Shown here: in pieces, positions 16,883 through 29,000 of the stretch
How positions within the stretch are numbered: the stretch's first letter is position 1
How the letters are laid out: the number at the start of each line of letters is the position of its first letter
Source of the DNA: Myxococcota bacterium
Lineage (GTDB): Bacteria; Myxococcota_A; UBA9160; UBA6930
Reading direction: 5' to 3'
DNA: 64,000 nt
Assembly: GCA_028285625.1 (NCBI GenBank)
Contig: JANQOX010000003.1
Location: 91,737 to 155,736, forward strand
Position numbers and translations under genes: made by a program
Notes under the pieces: generated by a model
What the model was told of the DNA's origin: nothing
The model's input: the letters and a program-made list of their open reading frames with translations, nothing else
Database searches by the model: none

Positions 16883-18193
16883 ATGATCAAGCCGCTCCAG
16901 CAGCAACCCGAGGCGTTCGCCGAAGAGCTGGTCGCCCGGGGCCGCGGGCGCGCCGCGTTCGTGCGCGGCGAGGACGGTCGCCTGCGCGCCTCGGCACCGT
17001 GGCTCGCGCCCATGGCCGAGGCGCTCGACGCCGCGCCGGATGGCGACGGTCACGAAGGCATCTTTCTCGCGCGTGCGCCCACGAGCGGCGCGCTCCTCGG
17101 CGCCTTCCTCCATCGTCTCGCCCGAGGCCAGGGCCAGGGTGGCCTGCGGCACGTGCCCTACCCCACCCTCGATGCCTTCTGCCGCGACGGGCTACGCCTG
17201 GCTGCGGGCATGGGACGCAAGAACGCGCTCGCGGGCCTCTGGTGGAGTGGCGGCAAGGGCCTGATCGCGCGCCTGCCCGACGGGACGGCCCGCGACCCGC
17301 GAGCCCGCGCCACCCTCTATCGCGAGTACGGCGCCTTCGTGAGTTCGCTGCGCGGTTGCTACGTCACCGCCGAAGACTCGGGAACCGGCCCGGACGACAT
17401 GGCGCGCGTCTTCGAACGGACGCGCTTCGTCACGTGCATTCCGCCCGAGGCGGGCGGGTCGGGCAACCCGTCGGCGTCGACCGCTGCGGGGGTGGTGTGC
17501 GGCATCGAAGCCGCGCTCGAAGCCGGGGGCACACCGTCGCTGGCGGGACGCACCGTCGCCATGCAGGGCGTGGGACACGTCGGCGAGCCGATGATCGACC
17601 TGCTCCTCGAGCGGGGGGTTTCGCGCATCGTCGCCAGCGAGATCGACGGCGATCGCGCGCGGGCGGTGGCCGCGCGTCACGCCGATGCACCGGTCGAGAT
17701 CCGCACCTGTGCGCCGGACGACACCTCGATCCTGTTCGAAGCGGTCGACGTCCTCTCGCCGAACGCGCTCGGTGGCGTACTCGGCCCGGAGACGCTCCCC
17801 AAGGTCCGAGCGGGGATCGTCTGCGGCGGGGCGAACAACCCGTTGGTGGACGAGGACCGCGACGCCGAGACGTTGCGGCGCGCGGGAGTCGTCTACGTGC
17901 CCGACTACGTGGTCAATCGCATGGGCATCGTCCGCTGCGCGGACGAGCAGTTCGGCTCGCCGGTGCCCGACCCGGAGGTGCTGCGCCACCTCGACGCCGA
18001 GCACCCGCACGGCATCCGTCAGGTCGTACTGCGCCTGCTCCACGATGCGCGCGAGCGCGGAGTGTCCACCACCCGGGCCGCGCGCGACCTCGCAGACCGG
18101 GCCCTCGCGGAGCCGCACCCGCTGTTCCCTGGACGTGCGCGGGCGATCGTCGACACGCTCGACGCCGAAGGGTGGGCCCAGAGCGGCCCGTGA
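16883..18193 (+). CDS. Glu/Leu/Phe/Val dehydrogenase family protein
   Basis: A 436-residue NAD(P)-dependent amino acid dehydrogenase that would deaminate (or aminate) a branched-chain or related amino acid. The N-terminal catalytic domain has GMGRKNALAGLWWSGGKG, whose glycine-rich lysine loop binds the substrate, and TAEDSGTGPDDM. The Rossmann domain begins at RTVAMQGVGHVGEPMI, with an acidic residue after strand 2 (SEIDGDRARAV) suggesting NAD preference. C-terminal YVPDYVVNRMGIVRCADEQFG is also family-typical. It is longer than Bacillus leucine dehydrogenase (about 365 residues). The genes around it do not clearly link it to a branched-chain pathway, so the substrate is left open. Confidence 0.85.
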   Translation: MIKPLQQQPEAFAEELVARGRGRAAFVRGEDGRLRASAPWLAPMAEALDAAPDGDGHEGIFLARAPTSGALLGAFLHRLARGQGQGGLRHVPYPTLDAFCRDGLRLAAGMGRKNALAGLWWSGGKGLIARLPDGTARDPRARATLYREYGAFVSSLRGCYVTAEDSGTGPDDMARVFERTRFVTCIPPEAGGSGNPSASTAAGVVCGIEAALEAGGTPSLAGRTVAMQGVGHVGEPMIDLLLERGVSRIVASEIDGDRARAVAARHADAPVEIRTCAPDDTSILFEAVDVLSPNALGGVLGPETLPKVRAGIVCGGANNPLVDEDRDAETLRRAGVVYVPDYVVNRMGIVRCADEQFGSPVPDPEVLRHLDAEHPHGIRQVVLRLLHDARERGVSTTRAARDLADRALAEPHPLFPGRARAIVDTLDAEGWAQSGP

Positions 18194-18317
18194 AGAAGCA
18201 TGCGCCTGAGCCGGGGACCCCAACCCGGCCCAGTCAGAACCATGAGGCGCTCACGACTCGGCATCGGCGGAGCGACCCGGAGGCGCTCCCGAGTGGCGTC
18301 CCGAGTCCGAACGAAAA

Positions 18318-18357
18318 GCCCCGGCGCAGGTTGGCGGTTGCCGTCCTGCGCCGGGGC
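18318..18357 (-). terminator. Rho-independent terminator of the 93-residue protein gene
   Basis: A perfect 13-bp stem (GCCCCGGCGCAGG / CCTGCGCCGGGGC) with a 14-base loop. Read on the minus strand it is followed directly by TTTTCG, the canonical arrangement, and lies 31 bases after the stop at 18389. It also sits downstream of the + strand dehydrogenase but lacks a T-run in that direction. It is the clearest terminator in the window. Confidence 0.8.
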
Positions 18358-18388
18358 CCTCCCTGGCAGGGGAGCGAGCAGGTGGGGG

Positions 18389-18670
18389 CTAGGAGGGGGA
18401 AGCCTCCACCCAGACGCTCTCGTGCAGGTCGAGGTTGGCGGGGAGCGGGGCGGCCTCGGCGAAGGCGTCGGTGTCGTGGCCACCTGCGCAGTCGGCCCAG
18501 CTCCACTGGTCCCCGTCGTGGCGGGCCACGGCCGAGCCGCCCGCGCCGAGCACCACGGCGCCCAGTCGCCCGGCGGTACCGAGCACGATGCCGCCGCCGG
18601 CATCGACCACCGCGGGATCTTCGGAGATCGAGGTGTGGAGGCTCTGGGGTGCACGTGCGAATCGGATCAT
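18389..18670 (-). CDS. Unknown 93-residue protein with strong translation and termination signals
   Basis: I do not recognise this protein. It begins MIRFARAPQSLHTSISEDPAVV and continues with a Gly/Ala-rich beta-like middle (VVDAGGGIVLGTAGRLGAVVLGAGGSAVARHDGDQW) and an acidic end (ADCAGGHDTDAFAEAAPLPANLDLHESVWVEASPS). There is no signal peptide or membrane span, one Cys, and no known motif. ATG 18670 has AGAGGAG eight bases upstream, among the best ribosome sites here, and a perfect terminator follows the stop. Those paired signals argue for a real, well-expressed monocistronic gene. It is divergent from the Crp/Fnr regulator, which could control it. A longer frame extending to 19453 runs antisense to that regulator and is rejected. 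Confidence 0.65.
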   Translation of the reverse strand: MIRFARAPQSLHTSISEDPAVVDAGGGIVLGTAGRLGAVVLGAGGSAVARHDGDQWSWADCAGGHDTDAFAEAAPLPANLDLHESVWVEASPS

Positions 18671-18835
18671 GGCCTGGCTCCTCTTTGGGGAACGACCCGA
18701 TCCTAGGCCCCGAGTCGCGCCAACCGGTGTGAGGCTCCTCACCCCTGGCCCGAGAAATCTCGATTCCCCCGGGGGCTCGCGCCGATGGCGGCGACGGGCT
18801 GGTGCTCGGGCGGCCTGTCCGGGCCCGCCAGCGGC

Positions 18836-18841
18836 TACACT
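18836..18841 (+). promoter_or_regulatory. Probable -10 element of the Crp/Fnr gene
   Basis: TACACT lies 12 bases before ATG 18854, in a gap where the regulator gene has no Shine-Dalgarno. No good -35 match is seen 17 bases upstream. An imperfect palindrome CGAGA-AA-TCTCG at about 18751-18762 and the adjacent run ccccggggg are possible operator sequences in the same divergent gap. Confidence 0.35.
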
Positions 18842-18853
18842 GACGTTGGGCCG

Positions 18854-19513
18854 ATGGATTTCTTCGAACGCTTCTCGCCGGACGACGTGAAGGCGATCCG
18901 CGAGATCGCCACACCGGTCTCGCTCAAGCGGGGCGAGGAGCTCTTCCACCGCGGCGACCGCGCCGCACGCTTCTTCTGGATCGAGAAGGGCGCCCTGCAC
19001 GTGCTGGTGACCTCGGCCCAGGGGCGGGACCTGGTGCTCCGGCGGCTCCGGGTGGGGGACGTCGTGGGCGAGATCGCGCTGTTCACCGACGCCCATCGCT
19101 CGGCCACGGTGGTGGCCATCGAGCCCTGCGAGCTCGCAGCCGTGGACGCCCGCGACTTTCGCCATCTGATCCAGCGGCGGCCGACCGTTGCGCTGGCGCT
19201 GCTCGAGCTGCTCTCCGAACGCACCCGGGCGCTCACCGAGCAGCTCGAGGACAGCTTCTTCCTCACCATGCGTGCGCGCCTGGCCAAGCTCCTGCTCGGC
19301 CTCGGCGAAGAGATTGGCCGCGAGACCGAAACCGGTACGCTGCTCTCGGAACCTCTCTCCCAGGCGCTGATGGCGCGCCTGGTCTGCGCCACTCGCGAAG
19401 AAGTCAATCGCGAGCTCGGGCGCTGGACCCGGGAGGGGTGGATCCACCGTCACGACGGACTCATCGAGCTCGTCGACACGGATGCACTCGACGACCTGGC
19501 ATGGAGCGGATGA
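18854..19513 (+). CDS. Crp/Fnr family transcriptional regulator
   Basis: A 219-residue regulator with an N-terminal cyclic-nucleotide-binding-type beta-barrel and a C-terminal winged helix. The phosphate-binding cassette GEIALFTDAHRSATV keeps the glutamate, arginine and serine that contact a cyclic nucleotide, and the N-terminus has no cysteine cluster, so it is more Crp-like than Fnr-like. The HTH covers LSQALMARLVCATREEVNREL. ATG 18854 (MDFFERFS) was preferred to the in-frame start at 18785 because the added residues are low-complexity and TACACT would fall inside the gene. It overlaps the peroxidase gene by ATGA, so both are probably expressed together. The ligand is unknown. Confidence 0.9.
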   Translation: MDFFERFSPDDVKAIREIATPVSLKRGEELFHRGDRAARFFWIEKGALHVLVTSAQGRDLVLRRLRVGDVVGEIALFTDAHRSATVVAIEPCELAAVDARDFRHLIQRRPTVALALLELLSERTRALTEQLEDSFFLTMRARLAKLLLGLGEEIGRETETGTLLSEPLSQALMARLVCATREEVNRELGRWTREGWIHRHDGLIELVDTDALDDLAWSG

Positions 19514-20535
19514 TCAAACGACCCCTTTTCGGTTTCCTGGTAGTTCTCCTTCTCACCCTTCCCGCCGCCGCGTTCGCCGCGCCCGAGGCCGAGGCACTGC
19601 GTGAGCAGGCTCAGCGGGCGTTCGGAACGCTGCCCGAGGTGGCCACGAGCGATACGCAACCCGAGGCCGAGCCCTCGGTGCAACAGGCCCGCATCGATCT
19701 CGGTCGAGCGCTCTACTTCGACCCGCGGCTCTCGCAGGCGAACGACATCTCGTGCAACTCGTGCCACGGGCTCGACACCTTCGGCGTCGACGGCGAGCCC
19801 ACGTCACCCGGGCACGCCGGCCAGCGCGGCGATCGCAACTCGCCGACGGTGTACAACGCCGCCCTGCACTACGCGCAGTTCTGGGACGGTCGCGAGCCGG
19901 ACGTCGAAGCCCAGGCGAAGGGACCGATCCTGAACCCGATCGAGATGGCCATGCCGTCGGCCGAAGCGGTCATCGCCAAGCTGCGCGGCATCCCGGGCTA
20001 TGTCGAGATGTTCGCCGCGGCGTTCCCGGGCGACGAAGACCCGCTCACCTACGACAACCTGGGCCGCGCCATCGGCGCCTTCGAACGCGGGCTGATGACA
20101 CCGGGCCCCCTCGACCGCTTCCTCGCCGGCGACCTCGCCGCGCTCGATGCCGAACAGCGCGCGGGTCTGTCGCGGTTTCTCGAGGTGGGCTGCACCACGT
20201 GCCACGTGGGCCCGGCCCTCGGTGGCGGCATGCTCCAGAAGCTCGGGCTGGTCCACCCCTACGAGACCGAGGACGGCGGCCGCGAGCGCGTGACGGGCAA
20301 CCCCGCCGACCGGCACTTCTTCAAGGTGCCTTCGCTGCGGAACGTGGCCGAGACCGGGCCCTGGTTCCACGACGGCAGCCTCACCGACCTCGACGACGCG
20401 GTGCGCAAGATGGGCTGGCATCAGCTGGGCCGGGAGCTCTCGGATGCGCAGGTAGCCGAGATCGTGAGCTTCCTGGGCGCGCTGACCGGCGAGGTCGACG
20501 CGGCGTACGTGGCGAAGCCGACGCTGCCCGAATAG
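19510..20535 (+). CDS. Di-haem cytochrome c peroxidase / MauG family protein
   Basis: A 341-residue periplasmic di-haem protein. It starts with a signal peptide (MIKRPLFGFLVVLLLTLPAAAFA), then two CXXCH haem sites: CNSCH (in DISCNSCHGLDTFG) and CTTCH (in VGCTTCHVGPALGG). PSLRNVAETGPWFHDGS and the GWHQLGRELSDAQVAEIVSFL tail are standard for bacterial cytochrome c peroxidases. ATG 19510 overlaps the regulator's TGA (ATGA), implying translational coupling; ATG 19501 is possible. Likely roles are reduction of peroxide with electrons from c-type cytochromes or MauG-like oxidation of a partner protein. It lies 22 kb from the predicted methanethiol oxidase operon, a system in which a MauG-like gene is sometimes found. 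Confidence 0.92.
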   Translation: MIKRPLFGFLVVLLLTLPAAAFAAPEAEALREQAQRAFGTLPEVATSDTQPEAEPSVQQARIDLGRALYFDPRLSQANDISCNSCHGLDTFGVDGEPTSPGHAGQRGDRNSPTVYNAALHYAQFWDGREPDVEAQAKGPILNPIEMAMPSAEAVIAKLRGIPGYVEMFAAAFPGDEDPLTYDNLGRAIGAFERGLMTPGPLDRFLAGDLAALDAEQRAGLSRFLEVGCTTCHVGPALGGGMLQKLGLVHPYETEDGGRERVTGNPADRHFFKVPSLRNVAETGPWFHDGSLTDLDDAVRKMGWHQLGRELSDAQVAEIVSFLGALTGEVDAAYVAKPTLPE

Positions 20536-20547
20536 CAGGGCGCGCGC

Positions 20548-21036
20548 CTAGAAGGCGCGGCTGGCCAGGAAGATCCCGCACATCGTTCCCACGATGGCGA
20601 GCTTGCTCACGGTACCGAGCACGAAGCCGACCCACGCGCCGAAGCCGGCCCGCCCCGCCTGCTCGACGTCTCGGTGCAGCGTGAGTTCGCCGATCACCGC
20701 CCCGACGAACGGGCCGAGGATCAGGCCGATCGGCCCGAAGAAGAGCCCGGCCAACGTCCCGAGCGCGGCGCCCAATGCAGCGCGCGGGCTCGCGCCGAGC
20801 TTCTTGGCGCCGAGCGCCGTGGCCGCGAAGTCGACCCCGAAGGTGAGCGCGGTGAGCCCGACGAGCAGGCCGATGCCCCAGCCCGACAGGTACACCCAGC
20901 CCTCGGCCCAGGCCGCCAGCAGCAGGCCCCCGAGCACGAACACGGGGCCGGGCATGGCGGGCAGCACGGTGCCCACGATGCCGATCAGCACCATCGCCGC
21001 CGCCAGCGCCAGGAACAGCAGCGTGGACCAGTCCAT
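20548..21036 (-). CDS. DUF456 family membrane protein
   Basis: A 162-residue protein with about four hydrophobic helices rich in glycine (IGIVGTVLPAMPGPVFVLGGLLL; FFGPIGLILGPFVGAVIGEL; VGFVLGTVSKLAIVGTMCGIF), the glycine-zipper pattern of DUF456 inner-membrane proteins of unknown function. ATG 21036 is chosen; a TAGTTT hexamer lies eight bases before it and there is no Shine-Dalgarno. The frame continues upstream to 21297 but runs into the divergent PhoX gene. It is convergent with the peroxidase gene, with only 12 bases between the stops. Confidence 0.82.
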   Translation of the reverse strand: MDWSTLLFLALAAAMVLIGIVGTVLPAMPGPVFVLGGLLLAAWAEGWVYLSGWGIGLLVGLTALTFGVDFAATALGAKKLGASPRAALGAALGTLAGLFFGPIGLILGPFVGAVIGELTLHRDVEQAGRAGFGAWVGFVLGTVSKLAIVGTMCGIFLASRAF

Positions 21037-21184
21037 GGCCGGAGAAACTAGCGCTCGCAGAGGCGCCCCGGCCGTCGCCGGCCCCCCGGGAAGATCGGCC
21101 GCACCGCGGCGTGATATCGTGAAGGGCCGCCTTTGCGGTGCGGGCGACTGCGCCCGCCAGGACCCCGGCTCGGAGGACATCCCC

Positions 21185-22372
21185 ATGCAGCGACTCAAGC
21201 GGCGCGACTTTCTGAGACTCACCCAGGTTTTCGGGGCGAGCGCCCTGGTCGGGTCGGGCATCTGGCAGGACGCCATTGCGGCCGTGGCCACGGCCACCAG
21301 CGGGCCCGGCCCCTACGGCCCGCTTCAGCCGCCGGATGCCAACGGGATCATGCTTCCTGGGGGCTTCTCTTCCACGGTGCTCGCCCAGGCCTTCGAGGTC
21401 GTGCCCGGAACGAGCCTCGAGTGGCACCTGTTCCCCGACGGCGGCGACGTCTTCAGCCTGCCCGGCGGTTGGGCCTACGTCTCGAACTCCGAGGACTTCT
21501 CCGGGGTCGGGCGCGGCGTCAACGCGCTGCGCTTCGACCACAGCGGCGCCATCATCGACGCGTACAACATCTGCAGCGGTACCAACGTGAACTGCGCGGG
21601 TGGCCGCACTCCCTGGGGCACCTGGCTCACCTGCGAGGAGACTGCGACCGGGCTCGTCCACGAGTGCGACCCCGCCGGCATCTCACCGCAGCAGGCGCTG
21701 CCCGCCATGGGGCGCTTCCAGCACGAAGCCGCCGCGGCCGATCCCGAGAACCGCCGCTTCTACCTCACCGAAGATCAGGGCGACGGGCTCTTCTACCGCT
21801 TCACGCCCAACACCTGGGGCGACCTCACGTCGGGCGTCCTCGAGGCGGCCAAGGTCGACGGCGACGACGTCACCTGGCTGACGGTGCCCGAACCCGACTG
21901 GCTCGGCGGCTCCGGCACCCCCACCCGACAGCAGGTGCCGGGCGCCACGACGTTCGATGGGGGCGAGGGCATCGTCTACACGGGTCGGCATCTCTACTTC
22001 ACCACCAAGGGCGACGATCGCGTCTGGGACTACGACCCCAACGCCGAGAAGATCTGCGTGCTCTACGACAAGGCGCTCGACCCCGCGCAGCAGCTGAATG
22101 GCGTGGACAACATCACGGCCGACCGGTGGGGCGATCTGGTGGTGGCCGAGGACCACGGCGGGGGCGACCAGGAGCTGGTGTGGATCGGCACCAACGGCGT
22201 GGTGAGCCCGTTCTTGCGCCTGACGGGCCAGTTCGGGTCGGAGCTCACCGGGCCCGCCTTCTCGCCCGACGGGCGCACGCTCTACGTGAGTTCGCAGCGG
22301 GGTGGCAGCCTGAGCCTGGGCATCACCTACGCCATCACCGGCCCCTTCCGGATCCGGGGCCTGCACTGCTGA
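21185..22372 (+). CDS. PhoX-like (DUF839) Tat-exported protein
   Basis: A 395-residue exported beta-propeller protein of the PhoX/DUF839 family, several members of which are calcium-iron-dependent alkaline phosphatases. The N-terminus has a twin-arginine signal (LKRRDFLRLTQ, then a hydrophobic stretch ending AIAA). Family-typical stretches are GGWAYVSNSEDFSGVG, TPWGTWLTCEE, MGRFQHEAAAADPENRRFYLTED, FDGGEGIVYTGRHLYFTTKGDDRVW, DNITADRWGDLVVAEDHGG and the terminal GPAFSPDGRTLYVSSQRGG. The CEE and DNI/EDHGG residues resemble metal ligands. ATG 21185 follows GGAGG. Actual phosphatase activity is not certain, since the family contains members with no tested function. Confidence 0.88.
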   Translation: MQRLKRRDFLRLTQVFGASALVGSGIWQDAIAAVATATSGPGPYGPLQPPDANGIMLPGGFSSTVLAQAFEVVPGTSLEWHLFPDGGDVFSLPGGWAYVSNSEDFSGVGRGVNALRFDHSGAIIDAYNICSGTNVNCAGGRTPWGTWLTCEETATGLVHECDPAGISPQQALPAMGRFQHEAAAADPENRRFYLTEDQGDGLFYRFTPNTWGDLTSGVLEAAKVDGDDVTWLTVPEPDWLGGSGTPTRQQVPGATTFDGGEGIVYTGRHLYFTTKGDDRVWDYDPNAEKICVLYDKALDPAQQLNGVDNITADRWGDLVVAEDHGGGDQELVWIGTNGVVSPFLRLTGQFGSELTGPAFSPDGRTLYVSSQRGGSLSLGITYAITGPFRIRGLHC

Positions 22373-22417
22373 CGCGAGCGGGGCGCGGCGCGCTGCCAGC
22401 GCCGAGCGCGATCGCGC

Positions 22418-25249
<2,832 letters not shown>

Positions 25250-25403
25250 GCCACTTCCGTTTCGGCGGCCTGGACGGCCCGCTTTCGGCGATCTTCGGGT
25301 CGCCGCGTTCCGTCGGGGCACCCAAGGCTAGGAAGCCCGCAGTTCGTTGGCCACATGGCGGGCCGGGTCGCGTAGACTGAGGGGGTTGGGGCGGAGGATC
25401 TGA

Positions 25404-25976
25404 ATGCTCGTCAGGATCGCGCTTTCCATCCTCATGGCCGCCCTCTGCCTGCAGGGCTCCCTGGCAGCTCGGGCCGGCGACCTGCCGGGCAACCTCGAGG
25501 GCTACTACCGGGCGACCGGCGTGACGACCGAGGAGGCCAGTGGCATCAAGCGCGACCTCTCCGGGACGATGCTCGTCGCCCGCGACGAGTCCGGCGAGTA
25601 CTCCCTGCGTTTCACCTTCCGGACCCAGCTGGCAACGCCCCAGGGCGAGGTCAAGGCCGACCTGATCGGCACCGGGAACGCGCGACCCGAGGGCGACCGC
25701 CTGGTCGGGCGCTCGGAAACCCAGGCGATCTGGGCCGCCATCCCGGGGATCGACCCGCGCTTCGCCTTCATTCCGGGCAAGCTCGGGCCGCGCATCCAGA
25801 GCACGTTCGAGATGTGGGCGGGCGACGGGGCGGACTCGTTCCGTAGCGAGGTCCGGACCGTCGCGGTCCCAGGCTACGAGTACGCGGCGACGAGTTCGCA
25901 GATCGAACTGATCCGGATCTCCCAGGATGTCCCCCAGGACGACCGGCTGCCGATCCCCCAGCCACACGACGACTAG
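25404..25976 (+). CDS. Secreted 190-residue protein, unknown function
   Basis: An exported protein: ATG 25404 follows GGAGG and begins a signal peptide (MLVRIALSILMAALCLQGSLAARAG, cleavage about residue 25). The mature part looks beta-rich (GYYRATGVTTEEASGIKRDLSGTMLVARDESGEYSLRFTF; GDRLVGRSETQAIWAAIPG), which could fit a lipocalin- or calycin-like barrel. I cannot name a family. There are no cysteines after the signal region. TAGACT at 25373-25378 may be the -10 element. The gene is convergent with the large kinase gene, and the gap between them is filled by the 37-bp repeat. Confidence 0.7.
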   Translation: MLVRIALSILMAALCLQGSLAARAGDLPGNLEGYYRATGVTTEEASGIKRDLSGTMLVARDESGEYSLRFTFRTQLATPQGEVKADLIGTGNARPEGDRLVGRSETQAIWAAIPGIDPRFAFIPGKLGPRIQSTFEMWAGDGADSFRSEVRTVAVPGYEYAATSSQIELIRISQDVPQDDRLPIPQPHDD

Positions 25977-25980
25977 GGAC

Positions 25981-26098
25981 GCGCCTTCGATCCAGGCGGA
26001 AGCCGCGAGCCGGCGGAGCGCCTTCGGTCCAGGCGGAAGCCGCGAGCCGGCAGAGCGCCTTCGGTCTAGGCGGAAGCCGCGAGCCGGCGGAGCGCCTC
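25981..26098. repeat. Three tandem 37-bp repeats copying the 3' end of the kinase gene
   Basis: Copies start at 25981, 26018 and 26055, and a fourth partial copy at 26092 lies wholly inside the kinase coding region. The unit reads gcgccttcggtc(c/t)aggcgg... through gagccggcgga. The third copy contains the kinase stop codon (26066-26068), where cta replaces the cca of the first two. The array is therefore a stepwise duplication of the gene end into the convergent gap. Confidence 0.88.
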
Positions 26099-29000
26099 GG
26101 TCACCTCGGAGGTCTCGGCGAAGCGATCATCCGGCGACTTCTGCATGAGTCGCAGGATCAGCTCGGCGACGGCGTCGGGAATGTCCTTGGCCAGTTCGCG
26201 CGGATCGGGCGGCGGGGTGTGCCGGTGGTGGTAGGTGACGTCGCCCTCGGTGAAGGGCACGCGCCCCGTGAGCAGTTCGAACAGCGTGACCCCGAATGCG
26301 TACAGGTCGGCACGATGGTCGACGCCCGTGCCCTCGGACTGCTCGGGCGCCATGTAGTACGGCGTGCCGCCGATCACCGTGGCGGCGCGGCGGACCTCCT
26401 CGGTCATCTTGGCGAGACCGAAGTCCATGATCTTCACCACCTTGTCCTTGGTGAAGAACAGGTTCGACGTCTTGATGTCGCGGTGGATCACCCCGTGTTC
26501 GTGGGCAAACTGCAGGCCCGTGGAGATCTGGACGGCCAGGCGCAGGGCGTCCCGGGCGCCGAGCCGTCCGCGCTTGGCGAGGATCGCGTCGAGGGGCAAC
26601 CCCTCGAGCATCTCCATGGTGAGGTAGTAGTGACCGCCTGACTGATCCGCGTCGAAGAGGGTCACGATGTTCGTGTGGTTGAGGGCCGCTGCGGCACGCG
26701 CCTCGCGCAGGAACAGCTGCACCGCGGTCGGGTGGTCTCGCAGGTTCTCGGGCAGGCGCTTGAGCGCGACCACGCGGCCCAGGCGCGTGTCGCGGGCCTT
26801 GTAGACGACGCCCATGCCGCCGCGTCCCAGCTCACCCAGCAGCTCGTAGCGCTCGGGCTCCGCTTCGGATTCGCCATCGTCGAGCGTGAGCGCCCCGGCC
26901 AGCTCGGCGTCGTCGATGTCCGGATCGGGGTCGAAGCTGCCCGGTGCCGCGCGGGTGCCTGTGGCCCCGAGCCGGCTGCGCAGCGTGTCGATCTCGTCGG
27001 CCACGCCCGGGTAGTCGGGCTCGCGCTTCTGGATCGACTCGAAGCAGGTGACCGCTTCGTCCAGCCGACCGGCATGGGCGAGCAGCCGGCCGAGCTGCTC
27101 GTGCAGCTCGAGCGGAGCGGACTCCTCGCCGGCGACCTGCACGGCCTCCTCGGCCTTGTGTACCGCAAGGTCCCACTCTTCGCGGTCGGTGAAGATCTGC
27201 GCCAGCAGCCGGCACGCCTCGAGGTAGTCGGGGTCGCGCAGATCCACCATCTGCAGGTTGCGTACCGCACGGTCGACGTCGTCGTCCTGGAAGGCGAGCG
27301 TTCCCGCGTCGAAGTAGCAGTCGGTCTTCTCGAGCAGCTCGAGCACCTTGCTGGACATCCCGGCGCGCTTGTAGGCCTCGATGGCGCTCTCGTAGTCGTA
27401 CGAGGCCTCGAACGCCTCGGCTTCGGCGAGCGCGCCGCCATCGGCCGCCGGCGCCGGCGGGGGTTCGGGTCCGGGCGCGTCACCGGCGTCTTCGAGCTCG
27501 GGCGAGACAGCGACCTGGGCGGCCTCGGTCATGTGACCCGCGGCTTCGTAGAAGCGGGCAGCCTTGTCCGACTCACCGCGTGCCTCGTGGAAGCGGGCCC
27601 GCATGAGGTTGGCGACCTCGACCTGACCGGCGCGATCCAGCGCCGCGCTGGCCGCCATCATGTCGCCCTGCAGGTACGGATCGACGGCCTCCGGACAGTC
27701 GGTGAAGGCTGCGGTCTCTTCGCTGCCCAGTGTGATCGTGACCAGCGCCGCGCGGTGGTCGGTCACCAGGACGTCCACGTCGTGGACCCGGTCCTGCTCG
27801 GCGACGAGCACGCCGTGCTGCCCGTTCGTCACATGGAAGACGGTGGACCCCTCGCGGACGTAGCGGATCGAGTCGGGATTGCCGCGCAGCGCGATCGGCA
27901 CCTGCGGCATCGCCTGGCCTTCGGCCACGGCGAGACGCACCTCGAGGGGCGCGTCGATGCGCTGGAAGTCGAAGCGGATCTCGGTGGTCTTGCCCCGCGC
28001 CACCTTCACCTTGCGCTCTTCGAGAAAGCTCCCGATCACGTCGCGCGTCTGCTCGTCCTGGAGCAGGCCGTGCACCATCACGTAGCGTTGGCCCGCGGGA
28101 ATCCAGCCGAACATCGTCTCCCGACCGACCATCGACTTCGAGAACCGGGCCCAGGCGCGCACCTTCTTCTGGTACTGCAGCGCCTTGCTCTTGCCCTTGT
28201 TCTTCTCCTTCTTGACCTTGCCGGGCTTGCGCGAGATCTGGATGGCGAAGAACCCCTTGGTCTGCGGACCGTTCTCCCAGTCGAGCTCGACCTTGACCTT
28301 GCCCCAGCCGCGGATCACGGGGAGCGAAAGCAGGATCAAGAAGAGCGTGAGCGGCACGGCGGCCCGCGGATTCAGCACGCGGAACGGCGGCGCGGCGGGC
28401 ATGGCCAGCTGATTGGCGCGGATGAAGACCCGGTCGGCTTCGCGTCCACCCACCATGCGCACCTTGAGCACGTAGCGCTCGATGAGTGGGTTGTCCTTCT
28501 CGCCCACGCGCTCGAGCTGGGCCACGAAGCTCGCGTCCACGCCGAGCACGTCGTTCACCAGGGAGATGTCTTCGCGAGCGGTCCCGAACGCGAACAGCCG
28601 GTTCGCGGCGCCGAGGGCGACCTCGGGCAGCGCCTCGGGCGGCGGCACCACCTCGAATCGTTCGATCAGGCCCTGGAGCAGCGCCGAGTCGATCGCCTGA
28701 AGATCGGGCTGGGTGGGGGCGAACCACTCGCGCGCCAGCAGCTCCCAGCCGCCGGTGGTGGCGACGCCGAGGTAGTGAACCTTGGCGACGGGCTTGCGCG
28801 TCTCGGGACTGCGCGGCGGAAAGCTCGCGAACAGCCGCGCGAAGTCCTTGGCGTCGCCGCCGCGCACCTCTTCCTCGCCGATGGCCGCCGTCTTGGCGCC
28901 ACCGGACGTCGGTGCCACCGACTGGCCCTGTAGGCTCGACACCTGGGTGCGGGCGCGCTCGGCGGCCGCGGTGTCGCCCTGGGCCTCGTAGACCTTGGCC

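Noticed and set aside
18389..19453. Full 354-codon minus-strand frame covering the 93-residue gene
   Set aside because: The extension past 18670 is antisense to the Crp/Fnr gene, and the internal ATG at 18670 has a strong ribosome binding site.
25981..26098. Tandem repeats considered as a CRISPR array
   Set aside because: Copies are directly adjacent with no spacers, each array has its own unit, and no cas gene is present.
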